DNA from: Nigrospora sphaerica | Taxonomy: Eukaryota > Ascomycota > Sordariomycetes > Amphisphaeriales > Apiosporaceae | DNA length: 64,000 nucleotides | Direction: 5' to 3' | Assembly (NCBI GenBank): GCA_018287875.1 | Contig: JAGVVL010000002.1 | Span: 310,001 to 374,000, forward strand | Shown: positions 54,770-64,000 of the stretch, in pieces | Layout: the number at the start of each line of letters is the position of its first letter | Position numbering within the stretch: the stretch's first letter is position 1 | Program-made: the position numbers and the translations under genes | Notes under the pieces: model-generated | Seen by the model: only the letters and a program-made list of their open reading frames with translations | Database searches by the model: none | Told to the model about the DNA's origin: nothing

Positions 54770-56733
54770 CACGGCGGAAGGGCCGCGAGGTAGGGTTCAG
54801 CTGCGTTGGGAATTATGGGCTGGGCGCGCGCGTCCAGTGGCAGCAAAGGCGGTTTTGGGGGGGGGCGCTGGTTGCCGGCGGGCTTTCCAACGGGGGGATT
54901 GGGTTGCCTACTGGCTGTGCTGGTATTGGTGTTGGCTGAACTGACCGACGTGGGGGGGGGGGTGTATGTAGGAGAGTGTCTGGGGAGTGTATGGGAGAGG
55001 AGTGGGTGCCCGCCAGTAGCAGATGGGAATGGAGGGGATGAGAGCGTGGGAAGGGCGACTCTCTCGCTCTCTCTTTCGCTCGCGGACGCTCAGTCTCTGT
55101 CACTCTGACTTCTCCTTCTCCGTCAATCTGCCGGGGATATGGGGGGAGGGGGGCAGGCGGCAGGGAAGGTCGATGCAGGCAGGCGTGGGAACGTGGCGAC
55201 GACGACAACGACGACGATGAACAAAAAAGCGACTGCGACGAGAGACGAAACGACAAAGAGGCGGATGGGTGATTGATGGGATTCGAGGAGGCAGGTAATG
55301 GCCGGTCTGTTTACATTACTTCTACGAGACTTGTTCGCATGCACGTCAGCTCGCCGGTGTTTCCTTGGAAGGGCTCTCTGTTTAGTCCCGTTGGTACCTG
55401 GCCCAGTCTGCATAATCGGTCGTGTGCGAATGGGAGCAGGCGGTTCGGGGGTTGTTGCGGGGCAACCAGCCTCCCTTCGGCGAGCCTGTGTACATGTGTA
55501 ACTGGCCCATGGATCCCATGCGATGGCCCGTACTGGCCCTCTCCCTGCGCCCTGCAGCTGCAGTTCCTTGGTCGTGGTCAGCATCCCATATTGAGACCTA
55601 GTACGAAAGGTTGTATGTAGGTCGAAGGGATGGGACGAGGTACCTCGGGATCGATTGATGGATCTCCCCCGTCTATCCGTTCCATCCATCCGTCTTCCTC
55701 TCCTTCCATCCCTCTCCCCTGTCCCTCTTCCAGTCCTCCGCAGTATAGGAGGGTGGAATACCGTGCAAGTTATGTAAGTACATGTACTTATAAGTCCCAT
55801 GGCAGTGGGAGGTACCTCTCGTACTGATGTGAGATGGAAAAGCAGCAAGCCCTCCCGTTAGCAGGGCTGCCTGGCCTCCAGCTACATTCTTACACACTGA
55901 TAATACATGCAGGTGCGTCGTCTCTCCCCACCTACCTACTTATGCGGGCTGTACCGGTGCCTGTGCCTGTGCCTGGTTCGCAAGGTTGCGACTATGTACA
56001 TCTGCCACTACTACAGCCACTTGCTACTGCTACATCATACTAATAATTGCTATTTGCTACTACTACTCTTAAGGCTACTGCTACTACTGCATCTGCTACC
56101 TTCTGCTGCAACTGCTACTTCTGCTACTGCAGTACCTGCACCGCCGCCCCCACTTGGCCTGTTCCAGAATCAGCCTCCACTGCCAGTCCCGCGGCCCACG
56201 CAGCGCAATTCCCTTTTTCCCCAGCCCGGCCTTTCTCATTCGTCTCGAGTCGCACCGACACGAGCCCCATCCTAGCCTGTCCGTGTCCAACTGTCGCCGG
56301 CGCGCCGTCTTAAGTCCTCACACTATTGCCATTTTCGCCCACCCGGGCCCCAGCGCGTGTGGCTCACCCGCTGGGCTGTGCGCCTAAGCCGCTCCTCCAC
56401 AATTGGGCCTCACCTGTTCTCCCTCTCCCTCTTTGCCTACATGCTACCTATGCTAGCACAGTTGCATTTGTCCGGGGTCTGCCCATCGATGACCGCATTC
56501 CCGCTGCCCGCCCGCCGCTGTTGATTGACAGTGGACAAGCCTGTACCGACACCCACCCACCCGATCGACTTGGATTTGCCCGCTTGCCCGTCAGTCCGCC
56601 CGTCCCGGCAAACGCGAAAATTCTGCCTACAAAAAGGAACGACGCGTATCGCCAACCTTTCTACTTGGCCTTTTCTCCGGCTCCCCAGCTTCTCAACGTC
56701 CGCGCTGCGCCGGCGTCGAGTGTGCTCAGCGCC
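54770..56733. promoter_or_regulatory. Divergent promoter region RHO4 / elongin C
   Basis: 1.96 kb between diverging ATGs. Includes GACGAC-type triplets (55195-55215), a CATC/TCCA-rich stretch (55670-55735) and a CTACTG-type trinucleotide-rich stretch (56045-56140). No independent gene is supported. Confidence 0.4.
56045..56140. repeat. CTA/CTG trinucleotide-rich tract
   Basis: Degenerate triplet repeat, with runs such as CTACTGCTACTACTGC, about 600-690 bp upstream of the elongin C start. Confidence 0.75.
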
Positions 56734-57592
56734 ATGGCCAACGAGAGCAAGTACGTGACGCTCATCTCCTGCGAAGGGTTCGAGTACGTCGTCTTGCGCG
56801 ATGCGGCCCTCATCAGCCCCGTCGTCAAGGGCATGATCGATCCGAAGAGTGAGGACCGTCCCTCCCGCGCGACGCTCTCGGATCACCCTTGCTAAACACA
56901 GCCGCCTCGATTCCAGGTGGATTCGCTGAGGCTCAGTCCGGACGATGCGTTTTCCAGGAGATTAGGTAGGTCGCCCAGCTTCTCCTGTCGCCTGTCTCCT
57001 GGCGGCTTGCATCGCGCACACACACACACATACGCAAACACACGCGCATCCCCTGCCCGATGAATGACAACCAATTTCACTGTGCACTGCCGACAGACCG
57101 CCCCCAAGCGGTCTGCATGACAGCACACTACACTTGATCTGAGAAGGGCCTCGGTCCTGCCCCTATTGCCGCCCCTCTGCGTCCGCCGCCTTGGGAGCCA
57201 GGCTGACGGGGTCCCCAGTGGTCAGGTCATGGAAAAGGTCGTCGAGTACTTCCATTACTGGTACAAGAACCGCGACAAGGAAGACGTCCCGGACATGGAC
57301 ATTCCCGCCGAGCTCTGTCTCGAGTTGCTTGTCGCCGCCGATTTCTTGGGTCTTGACAGTAAGCAGGACGCCTTCCCCGCTGCACATGTCGTTGCTGTCG
57401 CTCACATCTCGCTCCCCGCAAAGAGCAAACATGAATGCGCCCGCGCCCGACCGGAGGGCAACCTCAGCCTCGGGACGCAGTAGGCGGGTCTGGTAACGAC
57501 CATGTACGACATTACGGCCACGCAGCACGATACCACGGCCATGGTGCCATCTAGCTAATGATGCTGAAATGCTTATGTTGGGTGTAGGGTAA
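56734..57592 (+). CDS. ELC1: Elongin C (ELC1), Skp1-like ubiquitin ligase adaptor
   Basis: Four exons (56734-56848, 56917-56965, 57219-57358, 57588-57592) joined in phase; 102 residues. The small Skp1/BTB fold is complete: YVTLISCEGFEYVVLRDAAL, SPVVKGMIDPKSGGFAEAQS, CVFQEISGQVMEKVVEYFHY and DMDIPAELCLELLVAADFLG. Elongin C links cullin ligases and other partners to substrate receptors; fungal ELC1 acts with Cul3 and Ela1, for example on stalled RNA polymerase II. The last coding exon contributes only the end of one codon and the stop (GLD-R-stop). Without that splice the frame runs on for about 40 unrelated residues to 57483. The second intron contains a CA microsatellite (57015-57030). Confidence 0.9.
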
Positions 57593-58045
57593 GTAGCAGC
57601 TCGCATGGTCCGCCACGTGTCGATGTGATTTCTTTTTTCGGTTCATGCCACCATCTAAGCATATGCGATCAACCCCTTGCTTTCCCATGGGTTGCTCGTC
57701 TATATCGGATGGAAGAACAAAACACTCCCCACCACTCTGCGTGCCCTTGAACTCTCACCGTGGAGATCACGCTTTTTAGGAGGGGAAACATCTCTGTGTG
57801 CTTGGTGCTCGTTGGCCTGTTAGTCCCGGGCTATCTCTAAACGACCTACCGCGCGAACTACCTCCTGCTCCTGGGTTTCCGTGACGTGATGTCGCTCCGA
57901 GCAAGTGCTATTGACATCCGTCGCTGTGACCCAGCACGGCTTGGGCGCATGGAACAGGGGTCTTGTGCCTCCGGGGGCACCGGCGCAGGGCCCGGGCTTT
58001 CGGCCAGGGGCAGCGGAGATTGACGGAGCCTCGGCCCTCGCTCCA
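57593..58045. other. Intergenic region after elongin C
   Basis: About 450 bp. No supported gene; presumably the elongin C 3' flank and the leader of the broken gene that follows. Confidence 0.35.
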
Positions 58046-58559
58046 ATGCGCCGCCCCCCTTCTACGCTCACTTCATGTGCCGACAAGAGACTCCCAACTA
58101 GCTCTCGCGCCCGTTTTCGGCAGTTAGAAAGCCAAACCCGCCAGGCCCGCATAAGCTACATCCAACTTTCCCGCCAATCACGCCTAAACCCCGAAGACGC
58201 TTATCCTCAAGTATCTACTATACGTGTGCAGCGCCGGTGGCGAGGAGCTGCCCGAGCGTAAGCGTGGCGACGTCCAGGGCCTGTACGCAGGCGAGCTGAA
58301 GAGTCGCGTCAACACGCTCAACGAGGTGTCTAGTGCAGGGGTGGGTGATGGCAGCATCGACGGCAGTCGTAGAGGTAGTGCGGAGAACGAGGCTATTGGG
58401 ATCAAGCAACGCGAGGAACTGCAGAGAGCCCTCCAAAACCTGAGCGGGGAGAGCGCAACCTCGCCCGTCCATGATACCTCTGCCCCGACCCATCTGCTCT
58501 TCAATGAAGGTACACAGGTTTCGCTGCGGACCAAGGGCATGTGGGAGCATGTTCCCTGA
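58046..58559 (+). pseudogene. Unidentified, frame-shifted and truncated gene
   Basis: From ATG 58046 the frame reads MRRPPSTLTSCADKRLPTSS and RFRQLESQTRQARISYIQLS, a basic helical stretch, to about 58198. Coding-like sequence then continues in another frame: TLILKYLLYVCSAGGEELPE, GLYAGELKSRVNTLNEVSS, IKQREELQRALQNLSGES and SAPTHLLFNEG, ending at a TGA (58557-58559). A GTACAC donor-like site follows LLFNE, so a further exon may have been lost or not recognised. Composition suggests an amphipathic, coiled-coil-prone protein, but I cannot name a family. Either a decayed gene, or a gene whose short intron near 58200 I could not place. Confidence 0.35.
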
Positions 58560-59168
58560 TATGGGAACTAGCCAGACCGCGCATGAGGCCTACTTTTGGT
58601 CAGCAAGAGCTCACCCACTCATCCGCAAGGCTGCTTGCTTTGGTTGTTGCATAAGATTCCATTGAGTGAGGCAGAATGGGTTTAGTGCCTACATGGGAGG
58701 AATACTACCAACAGCAGGCAGACTGGCAGGCAGGCAGACAGCATTCTAGCGTTTGCATCCAAGACCCACGTCGTTCAAGGAAAACAGCAGAGCACGATGA
58801 ATACCCCACCAAGTACTGTCCTACCTCGCCTCTGATGCGTCTCGACTTGGGTGTTGCTGCCTTGCCAGTGCGAGTCACGGTGAAGCTTCTATGTTTGCTT
58901 TTTCGAAAACGGTATTGGGGCTGACGGCGAAGTGGCAATACGGCACTATAGCCTCTATGGCCGTTCCTTTCTATGCGATTACACATCAACAACGACCAAT
59001 GCCTGTCAGGTAGGCTCAGCCACACAGCCTTCTTTTATAATCGACTACGCGCGGGATGAAGCATGCGTGCTCTTCCCTTCCTTTGTCACTCTTACTGAAG
59101 GCCTGTCAGGCTGAACCTCCACCATTCCACTACGTTTCATCACCCAGCAAGTCTCTGCAATTGCGACA
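58560..59168. other. Intergenic region before the polytopic membrane protein
   Basis: About 600 bp with no supported coding sequence; presumed promoter and leader of the gene at 59169. Confidence 0.35.
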
Positions 59169-61373
59169 ATGAGCAAAGCGGACTGCTTCAGTGAATCTCT
59201 CCGTCTAGAACCCAATGGCGATGTCTCGGGCCCAGGCGTAAGTTCCACGATCTCGTAGATCCTTGATCAGGCTGAATCCGACCATCTCTACAGGTCCTTG
59301 TGGGGTTCTTTGGCACAGGATGGTTTGTCACGGCACTGGTCATAGTATACTACCTGGTCGGCTTTGATCCCAGTACGCAGCTCGCAAATAACCATGATTC
59401 GGCCGAGCCGCTCGCCAATCTTGATTCGCAAATGGCTACCAACGGCCCGGAATCACACGTCCTACACCCCAACCCGGTCGACGAGATTATCCTGGCCCTC
59501 TTCCATGGGATAACAAGGAAGCTTCTTTCCAAGTACCCACGACGCTTGGCGCCTCCCAATCCGTTACCTTCTCGTCGGGCCTCCCTAAAGGCTTTGGAAA
59601 GGGTACTTCCACTGCCCCCGAACCACTACAAGACGGAAGATTCGCTAATTAGATGTAGTGTATCCTCGCCATGTGCGACGTACAGATCGTCACGGGGCTC
59701 GGCATCATGACGGCCGGGTACATTGAGCTCGCCCACGACAACCTTGCCGCCTATCACTGGCGCCTGATCATCTACTTGGCTTGGTTCTCCAACCTCACCC
59801 ATCAGGCTGCCCTCATCTTCCTCCGCGGCTATCTGCGCCATCACCCGCGCGAGCGCCTGTGGCGATTTTGTCTGATGACGTTGCTCGTCGTCATATTACT
59901 CGTCGCGTTGCTCCCGACTGCTTTTTTCAACTGGCAGTCGGTCGGATCATACTGCTCGGATATCAAGGAAGCTACACCAGCACGATGCTTTTACGATTTG
60001 GGCATCGCGAACGAACTATACCTGCAGCGCAATCCTTATACTGACCATCCCTATTGTTCACAAGTACCGTTGACTGAAAGTGACGGATTCCAATCTGCCG
60101 TTGTTTCTGCTGTGGTTCTAATTTCAAGCTATACGCTCCGCTCCATTCGATTGTTCGCAGTCGTCTCCGCATTCATACAACGTACACTGAGAGCCTTTCT
60201 CGCCGGTATTTGCCGAAGGTCCATTGCCCAGCTTCTGCAATGGCAGACCCCGTGTCGTGTACTGGGAGGGCCGTTATGGTCCCTGCTCGTGCTGAGACCA
60301 GTCCTCGCATTGTATCTTCTTGGCCGTTTGAGTCTTGACTTTTTCACCTCTGTCTTTTGTGATGTGGGTAATCCTGGTGGATGACTTTTTGTCCTTGGAA
60401 GCGAAGCTGACTTGCGAATCAGATCTGCTGGCTGGTTATATCCGCTGCCGTGGGGACAATCCGACTGCTCAGAGCCAAAGGCGGCGATGAGAATGGGGAA
60501 GCTACATGGACATTTGGCCAGATACTTGCAGTATTTCTGCTCATTGGCCCCCTCTTGATGTTTTCTCAAGCTTTACTCGGCCACTCCGCCCGAGACTCAT
60601 CGACAATAGCCATTACAGGCCAATGCCTCCGGTGTTCGCGGCCGGTCTCCGTGGACAACACAGCAGGGACAAATAACGATAGCCCGGGAACTGCCCCCTT
60701 CCTCCAAATGGATCAGCCAACCGACCACGAAGAGCCACTACATTTCTACACGACTCGCCATCTGGATTTCGACGAAGAAATCAACAATCTGTTCCGACGA
60801 AATTACTACAATGAGTCCGTATGGATCGTCTTTGCCATACTCTCATTCGCTTTCATACCCATATTACTCCTCGCCATGCTTGTGTCATTGTTAATCAGAG
60901 AATCTCCTATTCAGAGCTTTGTCGGCGGCTTCGCGATGCCACTTATTATGTCGCCGGTCGCCTGCTACAACATGATCCTGTATGGCCTGTTGATCGAAGG
61001 GTGGCGATATGAATTTGCGGCTTCAACGATTGGACTGCTTGTAGCTTGCGGCTGCTCCATCGTTCCTGTAGGATTCGGCATCCTGATCCCAGACGCCACA
61101 GCCCTATGGCCCTACAACACGGCTTTTACTATAATATTCGTATTTTCGTCCTTTGGTTTCTTCATATTATATGTCATCATCTGCCCCTTGGCTGTATGGG
61201 CCCGTGACTGTATGGGCATGGGACACAGGAGGGCGACCGATACTCGCCAATCCCAGACCACGCAGCATGGGGACCCGGACCACGACCAAAACAACATTCA
61301 CTGCTCAGATCTCGAGCTTGGTAACGGCCCAGAAGAACAGGGCGGCCCAGTCTACGAGCTTCGGGAGCGATGA
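59169..61373 (+). CDS. Uncharacterised fungal polytopic membrane protein, 677 residues
   Basis: Four exons (59169-59237, 59294-59602, 59659-60363, 60423-61373) joined in phase through short introns of about 56-59 nt with clear branch sites (CTAAT, CTGAC). At least ten hydrophobic segments are visible: residues about 28-42 (GWFVTALVIVYYLVGF), several around 130-215 (IVTGLGIMTAGYIELA, MTLLVVILLVALLPTAFF), 300-360, and a late cluster (IVFAILSFAFIPILLLAML, LLVACGCSIVPVGFGILI, AFTIIFVFSSFGFFILYVI). A hydrophilic loop with an acidic, glycosylation-like NES motif lies around 430-480, and the C-terminus is soluble, His/Asp/Gln-rich. The central RC-ILAMCDVQIVTGLGI phrase recurs, from memory, in polytopic proteins of plant-associated Sordariomycetes. 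No transporter signature is recognised and function is unknown. Confidence 0.75.
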
Positions 61374-63588
61374 CAAGAAATAAGACTTGCGAGGCAGCAG
61401 ACAAAGCAAGGGGTTTAGGTGATAGGGACCGCTGGCGTCCCCGCACCGGCGGCGAAATGTACTTAGCAGTCCTCCACACATATAAATTGCGTAGCGGGCC
61501 GGCCGTCCGCTCATCCGCGGATGGCGTTAGCGTTAGCAACGTTGCGGTGTGTAGCCTTTAAGGAAATATACGTCCTCGAATATTCATCTTTAGCCTGGGT
61601 TCAATCATAGTGGAGGTATAATAAAAGTAAGATGATACGGTGTACCTTTGATTATATTTGATAGGTTCTTTAATCAATATGTTACTCAATATACTTATAT
61701 ATGACTATATCAATATTTTCAATAGCTAAATTATGATAAATTAAGAAGGAGGCATGCTTTAAGCGGTCAACACCGCCTTTTCGATTATAACACCAGTCAG
61801 CTTTAACGAGTACCATAGGATATAAAGAGCCTCCATTATGAATGCTCATAAGCAGGAAATTCGTGAGGACACGCCATATTTGTCCCAGAGTATTTACGGC
61901 ACATGTCTCTTCTCCAGAATTCTTCGTTTTGCTAAAAGCCGAAGGAAATTGTCGATTACCCCCCATGGCCTCCGCGGTTCACCACTGTAGCGGCTCTGAG
62001 GCCTATATACTCACCAGCTTTAGACGACGAGGGGCAGACATCCATAGCAGGCTACACCATGGAGATCAAGTGCCCATCAGCCAGGAAGACTACAGGGGTA
62101 GCCACATTTCTACTCTGGCACGTGGGCCCAGGGCGAGGATTCTAGCGGCCGGCGCATAATTCTCCAACATCCAGCGCGTGAAAAGCATGGGGTTGACATA
62201 TACGCGTGATGTGCAGGTGAAACTAGTGGAAGTCGCGCCTGCGGCCCAGCCCCCTTCGTTACCCGGCCTGTCTCAGCACCCGCCTTTCATCGCAGCCGCT
62301 GTTTCTACATATAGTCCTACAGGGGACGATGTTCCCATAAGACTCGCCCAGCGCCGGCTTTCCGCACGTCAGGTTCGTCATTGATTTTGGCTGCACCTGG
62401 AGAACCAGCTCTAGTCTTGTAGTATACCGTTTGAGCATAGGCGGCAGAACAGATTCTGTCGAGGAGGGTTTCATCGTGCTCGGTATCGTCAGCCTTGACA
62501 CTCGAGAATGATCTGTCGGGGGAGCGGCGAGCGTTAGCATGGGACATCCGGGGGTGCTGACTGTGCCGGAGCCGGTCAGCGGACACGGCGACGTTCAAGG
62601 TCTGGGTGATGCCGGATTACCGGCGGGCAGGACAACGTCGGTGCTGGGACGCGTCACCTTCCTCGCTGGACTCCGAATCCATGGGCTGGCCGATGCCTAG
62701 ATGGGGTTACCGGCTTGTAACAGACCATCGAACGTAGCATTGCCCTGATTTTTTGCATGGCTCCAGAAGGGACAAGGATGCCAAAGGATACATCGGCCCT
62801 TTTCGAAAGCTGTGTCTTAACCATGTTATCGTGCAAGACTCCCTTTTTTATCATGTTGACACGTTTCATGGATAGTACGGATGAATTTACACGACGAGTG
62901 CATATGTGAGTTGCCGGGGACGGAAAAGGCATGCAAAGGGATCATGACGGAAAGACGATGAGGTGGAAAGTGGAAGGAACATATGTTTGTGTATTGAATT
63001 GTTAGTGGAGCAGGAAACAAGCTGAAGAGGAAGGAAGCACAGTGCTGAAGGATGAATGCGGTACAGAAGAGCCGGGTGCAGTTAGTGATTTATTGCGGAA
63101 AAGGGTTTGATGGTGATGGTGGAGAGTGGTGAGCGGACTGGAGAAAACAGATGCAAGATTAATGGATTCAATCGCGGATGAAGGGAAGCGATGAATAGAG
63201 GTGCGGTAACAAGAAGACAACGCCCAAACGAGGAAGGGGCACGTGCGAGGGCGCCAAAGGAAATCTGATTGTTGGGGGATAGGACGACACCGCCCGAGCC
63301 CGTATGACGAGATGCGAACCAGGTCGACGAGGGTGACCTAAACCGCGATATGCTGGGGCAGGTTAGACAAAAAAGGACCCAAACGTAGAACTAGGGCGAT
63401 CGCAACAGAACGAAAGGGGTCCCGGGGCATTTCGCTCGATACGGCATCGGCAGGCAAGTGAATGGCTACGATGTTCTCTTCCTGAATTGCCACCTTTGGG
63501 GGTCGAACGGCTGTTTCCGACCAGGTATCTATGCTCGTAATTCATGACGCTTTTCCACATGCTATTTTGACACCCAAGCACCAACTCA
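61374..63588. other. Gene-poor region with an AT-rich block
   Basis: 2.2 kb between the polytopic protein and ZPR1, both reading towards it. From about 61560 to 61880 the DNA is strikingly A/T-rich. No transposase, RNA gene or protein-like frame was found. The stretch near ZPR1 (63000-63580) is likely its 3' flank. Confidence 0.4.
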
Positions 63589-64000
63589 TCACGCCTTGGC
63601 CTCCTCGTCTTCCTTTTTCTCGGCGTCCTCTTCGTAGCCCTCCACCTTCATATCCAGCAGACCGAGGTCCTCCTCTTCCTCGTGCGTCCTCTTGTAGTCC
63701 TCCGTGGTGATCTGGGGGTCTTGCTGGTCAGGGTCGACAAGTTTCTGAACATAGCTGGAGGCGAGCGGGTCCGTCAAGATGATAGTAAACTTCTTATCGC
63801 CCTCGATAGCGGCATCCAGGCCCGCGAAGAACTCGGTCCACTTCGTCTTCTCATCCGTGGCCAGGGAGTCGCCAGCATCGCCAGACTGGAAGATCTGGTT
63901 GTGCAGGTCTGTTCGCACTTGGGTCAAGAGGCCTTCGACAGTGGTGAAGCGACCGCCCAGGGTTCCCGGGTTGACGTGCAGGCCCAACTCGGGGCACTCG
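63589..64000 (-). CDS. ZPR1: Zinc-finger protein ZPR1, C-terminal part (5' end beyond the window)
   Basis: The last 136 or so codons of a gene entering from the right edge. The readable part begins ECPELGLHVNPGTLGGRFTT and continues VEGLLTQVRTDLHNQIFQSG, FAGLDAAIEGDKKFTIILTDPLASSYVQ and TTEDYKRTHEEEEDLGLLDM, which is the conserved end of the second ZPR1 domain. The domain is followed by a variable acidic tail EDAEKKEDEEAKA. ZPR1 is an essential eukaryotic protein that chaperones the folding of translation elongation factor eEF1A and shuttles to the nucleus in growing cells. The zinc fingers lie in the missing upstream part. Confidence 0.92.
   Translation of the reverse strand, partial: ECPELGLHVNPGTLGGRFTTVEGLLTQVRTDLHNQIFQSGDAGDSLATDEKTKWTEFFAGLDAAIEGDKKFTIILTDPLASSYVQKLVDPDQQDPQITTEDYKRTHEEEEDLGLLDMKVEGYEEDAEKKEDEEAKA

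Noticed and set aside
1..64000. Secondary-metabolite cluster, CRISPR array or bacterial-type operon
   Set aside because: No PKS/NRPS/terpene core enzyme, no spaced direct-repeat array, and genes have eukaryotic introns and independent promoters.

Overview
This window is nuclear DNA from a filamentous ascomycete (Pezizomycotina, most likely Sordariomycetes; the class is an inference). The evidence is short GT-AG introns of about 50-160 nt with CTNAC-like branch sites, GC-rich third codon positions, a tRNA-Leu with an intron after position 37, and fungus-typical genes: a PHO-4/PHO89-type phosphate permease, CRO1, DASH subunit DAD1, RHO4, COX18 and PEP12. Gene models were joined by hand from splice sites and checked for reading phase.

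Layout. 0-9.2 kb is ordinary housekeeping: NDC1 (-, 3' end cut by the window), PEP12 (+), COX18 (-), ALG11 (+) and tRNA-Leu(AAG) (-). An SMP-C2 lipid-transfer-like protein (-) lies at 10.4-12.1 kb. From 12.1 to 31 kb, conserved genes (the phosphate permease at 17.0-19.0 kb, a DUF1295 reductase-like protein at 24.8-26.0 kb) alternate with gene-poor stretches. Those stretches hold an LTR-like relic with a tRNA-iMet-type primer site, three genes broken by frameshifts or a nonsense codon, a small secreted protein and short tandem duplications. 31-64 kb is again mostly conserved: an F-box membrane protein (-), ARP3 (-), a taspase-like threonine hydrolase (+), TFB4 (-), CRO1/UNC-45 (+), DAD1 (+), RHO4 (-), elongin C (+), a fourth broken gene, a 677-residue polytopic membrane protein (+) and the 3' end of ZPR1 (-).

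The genes do not form a pathway cluster; they are independent eukaryotic units. Several are functionally adjacent: ARP3, CRO1 and RHO4 all act on actin, myosin or septation; PEP12 and ALG11 belong to the endomembrane system; TFB4 and elongin C are linked to transcription or ubiquitin ligases. Many are arranged head to head over shared 0.7-2.6 kb promoter regions.

The most notable pattern is that every well-conserved gene has a clean reading frame, while four lineage-restricted genes in the gene-poor stretches each carry one to three frame lesions, often at short C or G runs. That suggests genuine decay of accessory genes, although indel errors in the assembly must be excluded. I did not find a convincing new multi-gene system.
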